Assembly: GCF_001632365.1 (NCBI RefSeq)
Contig: NW_024468514.1
Span: 925,803-989,802, forward strand
DNA from: Laetiporus sulphureus 93-53
Lineage: Eukaryota > Basidiomycota > Agaricomycetes > Polyporales > Laetiporaceae
Reading direction: 5' to 3'
DNA: 64,000 nucleotides
Below are positions 12,224 to 22,059 of the stretch, piece by piece (within the stretch, counting starts at the first letter, position 1; each line of letters starts with the position of its first letter). The notes under the pieces are model-generated. The model searched no databases. It saw only the letters and a list, made by a program, of their open reading frames with translations, and was not told the DNA's origin. The translations under genes were made by a program, and so were the position numbers.

Positions 12224-12513
12224 AGTTCTGCAGTAGGGAGAGGTCTCTGTAAGATAACATCATAACCTGAATTGTACGAAACTCCTGAATCATCTTGATT
12301 GGAATGCGTTGTGTATCAATCAATGGAAGCCAGCCTTTTACCGAATACCAGACATGATAGAGAGCATACGGTCAAGAAATAGAAATTTTGAACAAACACT
12401 TCAGCCTATCAATGCTATCATCCGTCACTGAAGAAAACGCTATGTCAGCATGCCGACGCACCACTTAATGATATTATTCACAACTCACGGGTAGTATACG
12501 CGATAACAGATGA

Positions 12514-12774
12514 CTAACAGCAGACACAACCTCTTTTTCCGCAGCAGTTCTGACAGCCAGGATTGATATCTCTACCAGCAAGGTCGCCGCTCTCGATCAG
12601 GTGCATATCCCCTGGATTGACAACGATATCCCCTGGATTGACAACGTTGTTCATGCATGGTCAAACTGTAGTCTGATGAGCTTAGCAGGAGACGAATGGC
12701 GCACCAGTCGGAATAGAGGATGCTGTAGCGAACGCGACGAACATGCAGAACGCCGTGATGACGGAAACATTCAT
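12514..12774 (-). CDS. Small secreted cysteine-rich peptide
   Basis: Two exons, 12774-12705 and 12632-12514, join in phase to 62 residues. The first 19 or so form a signal peptide (MNVSVITAFCMFVAFATAS). After an acidic spacer the chain ends in a dense cysteine knot, PGCQNCCGKRGCVCC, with six cysteines in the last 13 residues, including two CC pairs, directly before the stop. The 72-nt intron has a GTGCGC donor and a CAG acceptor. The acceptor lies in a 21-bp exact tandem repeat, so splicing at the second copy would give a 55-residue form. A TATA box sits about 50 bp upstream. I know no family with this exact pattern; a defence, signalling or effector-like role is possible but unproven. A broken paralogue is at about 44.4-44.6 kb. 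No transcript confirms it. Confidence 0.65.
12605..12646. repeat. Exact 21-bp tandem duplication inside the peptide gene
   Basis: Two back-to-back identical 21-mers (12605-12625 and 12626-12646). On the minus strand each contains an identical potential splice acceptor and encodes the same seven residues, so the repeat adds in-frame length and an alternative acceptor. The paralogous region near 44.43 kb has one unit. Confidence 0.85.
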
Positions 12775-12822
12775 GACGACAATGTAAATGACGAGTATCT
12801 ATGCCGTGCGCGTCGTGCTGAA

Positions 12823-12830
12823 TATAAAAA
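12823..12830 (-). promoter_or_regulatory. TATA box of the cysteine-rich peptide gene
   Basis: On the minus strand TTTTTATA lies 49-56 bp before the ATG at 12774, a normal distance for a fungal promoter. In the decayed copy at 44.6 kb the equivalent position is interrupted (GAATATTACT on the plus strand). Confidence 0.6.
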
Positions 12831-12967
12831 GGCGAAGCAGTGACTGCTGCTGAGGACGCATGATGCAGCTTTTATAGGGTCTTCAACGTTGAGTCAACGT
12901 TGACCGCTTCAAGAGCGCTTCATACCATGATGATGCCGTATCGTTGAAATACAAAGCTGCGCTGCAA

Positions 12968-14009
12968 ATGAATCGGACAGTATCGCAATGTCTCACACGC
13001 TGCCATGTCGATACATGTATGCGATTGGCCAAATTCAGCATCCTGACTGTTCTGTTTCGACGTGAAGCAGCCATAAAGCCTTTACGAGATAGCGCTTACC
13101 AAAAAACCTGGGACGTATCGCGCCCGTATCCGAATATGGCGCTCCGAGAACAAAGGCTTCGCTCGCCCTGCTCGTGTTCTTGTTCTCAATTGAGTGAAAG
13201 TTGGTCTCACGAGCTTCGCAGGGCATTGGATGGGGAGATATTTTCCGGACTCAGGACCTCAAGGGTGACTGTACAGGAGATGAATCATGCGTACTTTCAC
13301 AGCTATTCATGCGGCTGTTCAGAATCACGTATCACTGATTCATACCCATCGACAGAAGTTTTCTACGACAAAGTGAAGAGCAGTCGGATTGTTTCGTTTA
13401 CCAACAACGCCCAGAAGGTAGTATGTGAAGTAACTCACGCTGATCCTCCTGATCTCTGACTCAGCAATAGATCCAGCAGTGAGACACTGATACCATCTAA
13501 CGTGCCAGGCTCGCTTTCGGGAGTTTGGGGGGCCCCGTACATCAGGAAATTTGGGTTGAGATTATAAGCGAAGGCCGCAAATAGATAGGTTTATAATATT
13601 CGCGGGAGGCTTTCTTAGCGATTGTACTGCAGCGGGCATGTATTATGATTGCTTACAAGCTGTGGCAATCAGTTATAACCTTGCTGAAATATTATAACCA
13701 CATTATTACTGCTTACAATCAAGTCCGGATCACTCGTAATCACATATGTTCATACTCGACAGAGATTATAAGCCTGTTTTAAGTGTGAACTAGCAAAGCT
13801 GGGGGGATTAGAAGTGATGGAAGATGCATAATACTAGTTCAGCATCTGCACTGATGCCCGCCAACTCCAAGCTGTGATTCAAGCACCCAAGGTACGCGAC
13901 AACACGAAATTAGTATCACTCTATGGTTCGTATGTACAGGAATCGGAAAAAAAACTCGCTAGATTATTTCCTACCAAGGACTCTGCCGGAGAAACTTGCT
14001 ACTCCCGAT
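12968..14009. other. Region without a supported gene, entering the transposon-rich zone
   Basis: The segmental duplication ends near 12967. An open frame of 164 codons (12968-13459, plus) has no recognisable motif, an unusual composition and no splice support; I do not call it a gene. From 13540 to 13780 the sequence turns AT-rich, with repeated ATTATAAGC, ATTATAACC and GCTTACAAKC words that recur at 16.8-17.0 kb. Confidence 0.4.
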
Positions 14010-14556
14010 TAAGGCTCCAACTATTTATACTATTTACACTCCTGAGGTGTAAATAAATAGTATATAGTAAACAGTTATCTATATGTCATATAAACAGTTT
14101 ATATAAAGTTTATATAGTTTTTTTGGTCCCATCTTTTGATGGAGTTTTACTCAACTGTGAGCAGCCTCTGTGATTGTTGAGGCCTTTAAGGACCTGTTTG
14201 CATCAGCAAGCACATGACAGTGAGCAGAAAACAAGCATTCAATGTCAACACTTGCACCAGAAATGACCAGAAAATCTTATGTCATACAAGAAATGACAAG
14301 AAACTCATGTTCATGAGCCTATATGATGATAAACTGTCAGTGGTGACTGCTGTTAAACACTATGACTTTCAATTGGCTCACTGTTGTGCTGTCAAATCTA
14401 GCAATTGTGCACTCAATAGCCCTATATCATCATAAAACTATTTATACTATATATATACATCTATTTACTATGTACAGGCCCAACTGTAAATAAACAGATA
14501 TAGTAAACAGTTAAAACTATGTAACATAGTAAATAGATAGAAATGTTAGAGCCTTA
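14010..14556. mobile_element. hAT-type MITE with perfect 8-bp target site duplication
   Basis: A 547-bp AT-rich element has 12-bp terminal inverted repeats (TAAGGCTCCAAC at the left, GTTAGAGCCTTA at the right; one mismatch) and is flanked by the identical octamer CTCCCGAT at 14002-14009 and 14557-14564. An 8-bp duplication is the hallmark of hAT transposition. The interior is made of repeated ACTATTTATACTATTTAC-like words in both orientations and has no coding capacity, so it must be mobilised in trans. The perfect target duplication suggests fairly recent insertion compared with the surrounding decayed repeats. Confidence 0.85.
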
Positions 14557-14564
14557 CTCCCGAT

Positions 14565-17079
14565 GTGACTGCACAACACACCTATTCATCATTACTCACA
14601 TCAGCCATGCTTAGAATGCACATCCACCAACCTGACGATGCTCTCATCCCTCAATATCTTCACCTTTCATGAAGTCCTCGCATGACTTGCCAGACTATTA
14701 TCTACAGATACTCGCGACAAGGTCTTGCTGGTCGTTGACTTGACTGCTCAAAAATTTCGTTCATCAACCTCATGTTCATTTGACATGGACCACACATGGC
14801 AATGTGATGATGGCCTTCGCCTCCACACTGCTGACTTGCTAACTTTTCCGGCAGTCTGTTGGTGATCTCCTCAATATCCTCGTTGAGCTTTTTGAGTAGC
14901 TGGAGGTGCGATGAGGGCGAGCACGAATACTAGCACTCTGTTTGAGATGAATCTGTAATCCAAATGGGCATTCGTAAAGGAATCCAAACAGTCGGTGACA
15001 GAGGAATACTTGCTCTGCATGGTGCCAAAATGGTGGAACTCGATTGAGGGACCTCATTAGTCGATTAGTTATGCTACCACTCAGTGGTCATCTCGTGTAT
15101 GGAGTAGCCAATAGCGAAACTGAGCATATGCTGAGCAAAAATCAACAGGGTCCACATCTTCGTGTTGATAGCAGATATCCCATGCTCAATCTTCTATTGA
15201 GAAGTCTACCGGAGATTATGAAGCAAGATGAACATTACAAGGCTCACCATGGAGGTGAACAGAGTAGAATGGGAATCATGAAGTGCAGCGTTGGTAACCA
15301 TGAAGGTGAAGCACGTTTGTGAGGTGAGATCAGGTACAGAGTTGTGAAGGAAAATGTGACAAAATGGCCCATGGAATCGACTAATGAGCAAGACAGGTTA
15401 GCAGAGGCCCACCATCGACATGATCCAGCACGCACCATGAGTATCCCCATCCTGACTTACTCATTCTTACTACGAGAATGCTCACCTGCTGCCCTTCCAT
15501 GCTGCGACAGCCAGATACCGCACGAATGCCCTTCGGTGGGATGCACAAACACCTCAAGTTAGAGCACACTTCATTCACGACAGCTCAGCGATCTCGGTCT
15601 TATACCTGCGAGGGCAGATAGGTGCATTTCTACAGCTAGCATGGGAACGGTCCAGTACTGTTCCATGGACAGGATGACGACAGATGCATTGACAGCTTGC
15701 ATCGTCTTTGTGCCTGCAGTGGTCAGTATCAGTGCATGAGATTTGAGCATCACGAGGTTCTCGTCGGGTACGAAAGAGAAGGCAATTGAGGTAGTGATGC
15801 AAGCAGAGTACTTTCTGAGAGTGCTGGTGGCAGAATGAGGCAGTTTTGATGCCACTGATGAGGAGGCAGAAGAATGCAGCTCACTGCAATGCACAAGAAG
15901 CCCGAATGAGCAGCGAAATGTCTGCCACCACTGTTGACTGGAAATATTTGATATGTGAACATGGTTCACACATCATCATAACAGCACATCAAGGCACTTC
16001 AACACTTGCTGGAAAAAAATGGAGTACCGTGCATGGGTGGCATGATGCTAGGCTGCTCGCACTCCCTCAGCAGAGCATGTGGCTGCATCAACGACAGATG
16101 ATGATGGAAATGTAAGACCTCACAGAATGACACCGTCTTGTGGAGCGAGGCTTCGTGAACGCTCTCACGCATTGCGACGGCAAAGGCAAGTCCATCCAGA
16201 TGCACTCCACATCATCCAAGATGACTGCGAGAGACTCAGCATCTGCGAGGATGAGTGCTTTGAGCAATAGGTTTCTCTAGTAGCCTTCTTCTTAGCCATA
16301 GATGAGTCAGTACGATGGTAAAAGTGCAGTGCAGCAGGCAGAGAAGGTGACAAAAGATCTTCTAGAGTCCTAGGAAGATCATAGACAGAGACACAGTGAG
16401 CAAGAAAGTGCATCCAGATGAAATGAGCAGGGACAATGCGAATGTTCAGTATATGCACCCTGCTCGCATGCCACAGGCATGACACATCTTCGGCGCTTAT
16501 CTGACAGTACATGAAGTATGTACGACAGCATGTACCATCATATCTATAGTCAACTGGTAAGTTGCAGCACTATTTTACCATGGAATGATTCCCGTGTATA
16601 TGCACGTTCGAGTCCTGTAGTAAACATTCGCAAGATTTTGAGTGGGTAGTAGGTTAATGCTTCGACTAGTAAGCGCTTGTGATAAATGAATTGTCTACGA
16701 GCAGTAAAGAAAGCAATAAAAATCAGAAAAAGATGGAATGAAAGCTTACATTGCTTACTGTGTGCATAAATAAGAATTTTGACCACTGCTTGGATATTGT
16801 TGTTTGCTTGCAGTTACAATGTGCATGCCGGGTTTACTCATGATTATAATCACTGCTTGCTGCGATTACAACGTTTCAGGTGCCCGATAGTCAACAATTG
16901 TAATCTATAAGTGTATGCATCATTACACATTATAACGGGGTACTGCTGTGATTGTAACTGGTTGTGCAAATCGTTCAGGTTTTCGTAATTGCTCGCATAG
17001 GGGTCAATATAATTTTTGCAATAACTACAATTTAAATTGCTTATTCGCGCTTATGCAATGCGAACCAAATTCCTGATGT
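14565..17079. other. Unclassified decayed sequence, probably old transposon
   Basis: About 2.5 kb with no gene that I recognise. Both strands carry fragmentary frames (for example minus 15969-15571 and 16512-16165) broken by stops, with simple residue patterns and no catalytic motif. From 16.8 to 17.0 kb short GATTATAATC and GATTGTAAC words resemble those at 13.5-13.8 kb and could be subterminal repeats of one old element enclosing the MITE. The edges cannot be fixed by eye. Confidence 0.35.
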
Positions 17080-17173
17080 AGGACCCAGGCAACTCCCCTA
17101 GATGATTATCACAAAAATCCCTCAAAATGAGCCTGAAATATGCAAACTTTTGGGCCTCCAGTATGCAAAGTGC

Positions 17174-17293
17174 ACCTCTGCTGCCGTGCTGGTCTCCATC
17201 AGGCTGTAGGAGGAGAAGTAGCGGGTTCACGAGCCTCTGGCATCCACCGAGGCCCTCACATATCATTTGTCTGGCATCTTCGAGCGCCTCAGC
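17174..17293 (-). repeat. DIRS split repeat B2
   Basis: About 120 bp repeated in direct orientation at 18470-18590 (B1), just beyond the recombinase stop. The two copies differ at scattered positions, mostly transitions. Confidence 0.8.
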
Positions 17294-17443
17294 GAAGTAT
17301 ATACATGCAGATTAGTAGACAATGTCCATAGTAAAAGAAGTGAAAATGGAAGCAGGATAAGACAAGGTTCAGTGGAAAAGAACGGAGAATGAAAGCGAAC
17401 AGCGAGAAGAAAAAAGAAAACAGAAGAGGGAGAGGAGGGCAGG

Positions 17444-17808
17444 GGGAGAGATAGAAATGGATCAAGCTCTGCGATGGGGATATTAGCAAAGCTGACAGGG
17501 TGGCGGCGGAGCTGAACTCACTTCGTTGCTGGGGATCTTAATGACGGTGGAGCCGATGCGTCCCTATGCAACTGGATGTCGTGTATCAGAGCAAAGCTCT
17601 CCAACGACGGGAGAAAGACAAGCACTTACCTGATGAGGAGGAAGAGCGAGGCTCTGTCCCATCCTCTCTTCGCCAGGGCTTATAAGTGCTCATCTCCAAG
17701 CCCCTGGTGTGTGCTGTATCCCCTGTGTGGTGGCAAGCTCGAGCCTGGCATGAATCACGTGTTGCAGCCTAAGCCATCCCTTCTAGAACTTCCGCTGACG
17801 TACCTCAG
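17444..17808 (-). repeat. DIRS split repeat A2
   Basis: About 365 bp, directly repeated at 24108-24482 (A1). Both copies share the AGCTTATAAG-type stretch (TTCGCCAGRGCTTATAAGTG) that could include the promoter of the element. The A2 copy is cut at its inner end by the solo LTR inserted at 17809. Confidence 0.8.
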
Positions 17809-18311
17809 TGTCACAATATTATGTGGCACCTTTCTTTTTGCACCATAAAGTTCTCATTTGGCAATGACAAGTGGTTATTCAGACACCAATCTTCCTATTG
17901 GTCTCACAAAGTGGATACTTGGACAAACAGCACAATACTGCCACATACATTGCAGATATGACTGTGTCTACCACATAACCACCAAGTGCCCAGGATTCAG
18001 CCACCCAATCACATGACACTGGCCATTTGCCCTATTCAAAAGTTGTCAGATGTTGATCACATGACATCAGGCCACTTGCCTAGAAAGGAACCCTTTGGAC
18101 CATCAAGCTAGCAAGCACCCAATTCGCCACTCAGATAGTGGCACCACTTTGCTGCATGCATTGGGGCTTTGCCTTGATTGCTGGTTATATGTCACTGTGC
18201 ACCATCCTCAGCCTAGCCCTTGTGGCAGGCTTTTATGTTGTGGATTTATTTGTGCAGGTCACACAAGCAGACTTGCCCTTAATTGGGTTAAGTGCTTTGT
18301 GCTTTGTGACA
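17809..18311 (-). mobile_element. Solo LTR (503 bp) with CTCAG target duplication
   Basis: The sequence starts TGTCACAATATT, ends TTTGTGACA, and is flanked by CTCAG at 17804-17808 and 18312-18316. Its first 300 bp or so is the reverse complement of the 3' part of the LTR at 22450-23376, so the two are related LTRs in opposite orientation. No internal region remains, as expected after LTR-LTR recombination. It lies between DIRS repeats A2 and B1. The strand is given relative to the other solo LTR. Confidence 0.85.
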
Positions 18312-18469
18312 CTCAGCATCCTTGAATGAATGACCGCTTCACGTGATCCTGCACAAGCATGGTGGCGGTGCCCCCATATAGCATGCTGAGCGAGTAGGAA
18401 TGAGATGTTTGATGAGGCGCAGAGGCCTCCGAAACATCTCCCTTACTTCTGGAACCCAGTGTTACTCCA

Positions 18470-18590
18470 ACCTCTGCTGCCGTGCTGGTCTCCATCAGGC
18501 TGGAGGAGGAGAAGTAGTGGGTTCATGAGCCTCCGGCATCTGCCGGAGGCCCTCACATATCATTTGTCTGACGTCTTCAAGCGTCTCAGC
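18470..18590 (-). repeat. DIRS split repeat B1
   Basis: Direct repeat partner of 17174-17293; it lies just downstream (minus strand) of the tyrosine recombinase reading frame, as expected of B1. Confidence 0.8.
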
Positions 18591-18655
18591 TATGACCTAA
18601 GGATGATGTGTGTGGGGGAGGGGGAGGTGAGAGAAGATGAGAGTGAGAAGCCGAA

Positions 18656-20001
18656 TCAAGAGTCAGGATGGAGAGAAGCAAGTTGCAAAGCAGCATGCAC
18701 AGAAGGGTTGTCCCGAATATATAGTTTCCATGCTGGGGAGGACCAGTGACCAAGTCTCTGAATGACATCCTCTGACAGACCAAGGCCAGCATAGAACGTA
18801 GCGCCCCCAGTGCAGGCTGAGTGGCCACCAAATGAATGATCGAGAAGAGCGAAAAAATGGTGATTGAACCAGGCGTGAGTGGGCTCAGAGCCATCAGCAC
18901 AGGGGAAAAGAGCTGCACGCGTGCCATGACAATGATCATGATGTGAGACATAGGTAGTGAGCAGATGAACCGGGCAGGCAATGGCTTGACAAAGATGGAG
19001 GATGGTGGTATCCATGTAGAAATGGTCACTTTTATGATAAGGAAGATGGTAGCTGACACGAGTAGGGAGGAAGTGGAGAGAGGCCCATTTAATCATTTTG
19101 CGCCAGTCCCACAAGGAGTGGTCATTAGGCTTAACAAGCTCACCAAGGCGGTGGCATGCATAGAAGGCACAGGAAAGAATGATCGCAAATAGGAGATCAT
19201 CATAAAGATTGGAGTGAAGGGTGAGGTGAGCAAAGATGGTGAGGTGAAGCAGTCACAGAGGGAGCTTGCAAGTAATAAAATCAGCACGAACCTTGCAAAA
19301 GCCATGGATAGTTGCTTGAACCAGAGGATGTGCTCGATTGCAGGAAAAGTCTGGATAGATGTCCTGCAAGAAGTGCCGAGCACCTGACAGGTATTTGGGT
19401 GCAGAGTGAATGAAGTGAGATGTATATGCGATATAGCATGTGAGAGTGGATGGTGTCAGATCGAGAGGGAGGCCATGCTTGATGCAAAAAGAGATATAGT
19501 CACAGACGCCAGTGGCATAGCCCTTCTGGGTAGAGAGCTCAGTGGCGGAAGCCTGCAAAAAGCGATGCGAGCGAAGATGGCGAGGTGAAGTGGTTGCAGA
19601 GGGAGCTTGTGAGTAATAAAATCAGCACGAACCTTGCGGGAGCCATGGATAGTCACTTGAACCAGAGGATGTGCTCAATTGTGGAAAAAGTCCGGATAGA
19701 TGTCCTGCAAGAAGTGCCGAGCACCTGACAGGTATTTGGGTGCAGAGCGAATGAAGCGACATGTATATGCGATATAGCGTGCAAGAGTGGATGGTGTCCG
19801 ATCAAGAGGGAGGCCATGCTTGATGCAAAGAGAGATATAGTCACGGGCACCGATGGCATAGCCCTTCTGGGTAGAGAGCTCAGTGGCAGAAGCCTGCAAA
19901 AAAGTGATGCAAGCATCAATGGATGTGAGAGTGGTGGGTGAGTGAGCAGTGCGAGGATGACGCTGCCCACCCAGGGCATTCAAAAGCACTTCCTCCAGCA
20001 T
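18656..20001 (-). pseudogene. DIRS tyrosine recombinase, degenerate
   Basis: On the minus strand the N-terminal core-binding domain is recognisable (LSTQKGYATGV, then SFCIKHGLPL, then YLSGARHFLQDIYPDF), followed by the catalytic half, including FGGHSACTGGATFYAGLGLS and IQRLGHWSSPAWKLYIRDN. The tyrosine nucleophile (KLYIR) is kept, but the HxxR arginine has become cysteine, the change expected from CGC to TGC. The core-binding part is present twice because of a tandem duplication with a 341-bp period, which is not a multiple of three and so shifts the frame. Inactivation is therefore certain. Intact relatives join circular cDNA to chromosomal target sites. Confidence 0.85.
19270..19912. repeat. 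341-bp partial tandem duplication within the recombinase gene
   Basis: Two adjacent copies start at about 19270 and 19611; for example the octamer TCAGCACG occurs at 19281 and 19622. They share roughly 300 bp at about 90 percent identity by eye, encoding the core-binding domain of the tyrosine recombinase. The length is not a multiple of three. Confidence 0.8.
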
Positions 20002-20174
20002 GCCGGCAAAAGCTGGTGGAGAGGTGAGAAGAGGCAGACACAGTCAGCATTGAATCGTGCAGTGTAGTCATCAAGAAGCAAGTGAGACAGCATATCGGCA
20101 CACACATTTTGCTTGCCCAGAATGTGGTGGACATGCAGGTCGATGCCAGACTCCATGACTATACTGGTGATGGC

Positions 20175-21740
20175 CTACAGAGGAGCATTGTGCAGGATTT
20201 GCACCACTGCAAGAGAATGAAGAGCATCGACAGAATTGAGGCTGTCAGTCCAAAGAAGCACCCAATGAGGAGGATGAGATAAGGAGGCAGCATGGTGGAA
20301 AGCAGATAGGATAGCCATCATTTCAAGGAAGAAGATGTCGATGGATGGAGAACCGGAGCAGGATTGAATGGGATAGATGAAGGCATGGTTAGAGAAGACG
20401 AATGCAAGGGCCTTGATGAGCGCGGTGTCAGTCCAGATCACCATGTCAGCCTCAGAGATATTTCAACGACCATCGTCGACAAAGCGAACACCAGTGGAGC
20501 GTGGAATGGTATCCAGAAGCCAAGTGAGGTCAGTGATGATCTCCCAATTCAAGAAGAGGCCAGCGGAACAAAACATTTTACCAGCGATTTTGCGATAAAG
20601 TTCGGTAAGGGCAGGATGACCCCAAGGTAAGACATTGAGAAGCCAGTTAAGTGAGCCAGCCAGACGTTGCCAGTCTCGCAATGTCGGACGATGTGTTTCT
20701 GTGTGGAGGAAGGCAATAATATCAGCGCAAAAGTTCACCAGTGTGAATGAAGAGAGGGAGATCGATCTGAGGTTAATGTCAACTCAGAAGCCAATGATGG
20801 TGAGAGCCGGGCCAAAGAGCTGCTTCTGGTCATCCCACGGACAGGAGATAGTGTCCCAAAAAATGAGAAGTTGTGCTTGACAGCATGGGCAAAGATGACT
20901 GCAATAGTAAACACAGCTGCCCTCAAAATCCCAGCCAAAGTTGTCATCCATGTATACATGTAAGCCAACAATATCAAGTTTGCAGACAGCAATCCAGCAG
21001 AGAAGCTGAGAGACTGAGCACCATATGCGGGGTGAAGCACGATTGCTGAAGATGAGGTGGCAGACAAGATACTACCATCCACAGTAACGACCTGGTGAAG
21101 CTGCCAGAGTGGGTGAGCAGGAAGGTTCAGGAAGGCGGAGGTGACATCATCCTTGAAGACAATCAGGTGATGGCCAGGATGAGTGTGGTGGGCATCTCAC
21201 ATTTCTTGCCCAAAGTCGCACATGTTATCATAGCGAATGGTGGCTGCAGTGCACGGGATACCATCATTGAGCCCCGAGGCAAAGTGGTCCATTACGACAC
21301 GAGGCTTATCATCTCACCATACAACAAACATGAGGGAGATTTTCATGTCAGGCAATAGCTGCGAGAGCTCCGATGACCACCGACCAGCTGATAATTCCTT
21401 ATCTTGAAATGCTCGGATAGCGTCGATATCGGGAGAATCAGCAAGATAATTTTTGAATACTTCTTCCATCTCTACCTTCCATTCACCATCATCTGGTGGC
21501 CAGAACCCATGACGAAGACCATGCATGATGGATTGGACAAAAAGTGGATTAGGATGATCAAAAAGGATCCTTTCAAGCTTATCGACATTGAACGGGGTGT
21601 CCACCCGAATATGGTCCTTGCAAGCTTCAAGCGCCACCTTAATAGCAGAATCAGCGAGCAGGTGAGCAGGTGGATCTGGAATGGGTGGTGCCACTTCAGT
21701 AAATCAGGCAGTGGGTGACATGAGTGAATGTTCAGCATCT
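20175..21740 (-). pseudogene. DIRS reverse transcriptase - RNase H, degenerate
   Basis: Recognisable blocks on the minus strand, in order: LRHGFWPPDDGEW and ELSAGRWSSELSQLLPDMK (N-terminal extension), MFVVW then KPRVV, FKDDVTSAFLNLPAHPLWQL (fingers/palm), the catalytic VYMDDNFGW at about 20960-20936, LRDWQRLAGSLNWLLNVLPW (thumb), and an RNase H with a FFLEMMAIL block and WTDSLNSVDALHSL. These are the hallmarks of DIRS-group reverse transcriptases in basidiomycetes. The frame is interrupted by stops (for example a TGA right after MFVVW where arginine or glutamine is expected) and by shifts, so no functional enzyme can be made. Confidence 0.85.
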
Positions 21741-22059
21741 GCCCAACCAAACTTTCATCGAAAACGAGGAAGCTTATTGGCGGACTCCGCTTTCCACTTG
21801 CTCAAGGTGGAAGCTGCCTTGACAAGAGGTCTAGGCCCTTGTGCTGCTACATGTGCTGCCACGGCTGCTTCCAGGGCCTCATTGGCTTTTGTGAGCATTG
21901 AATGTGTTATGGCAGATGGCATCGTCCTTGACACGATGTGGTCCTCCACACTCCCAGCAGAGGCCATGCTTTCACTGGTTAGGGCAAGGGTCATGGTCAC
22001 AATGCCCCAGGTTCCAATTGAGGCACAGCGTAGTCACCCGCTTCGAAGATGGGGATAAT

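Noticed and set aside
12968..13459. Plus-strand ORF of 164 codons
   Set aside because: No recognisable domain, odd composition, no promoter or splice context, and absent from the paralogous block, which ends just before it.
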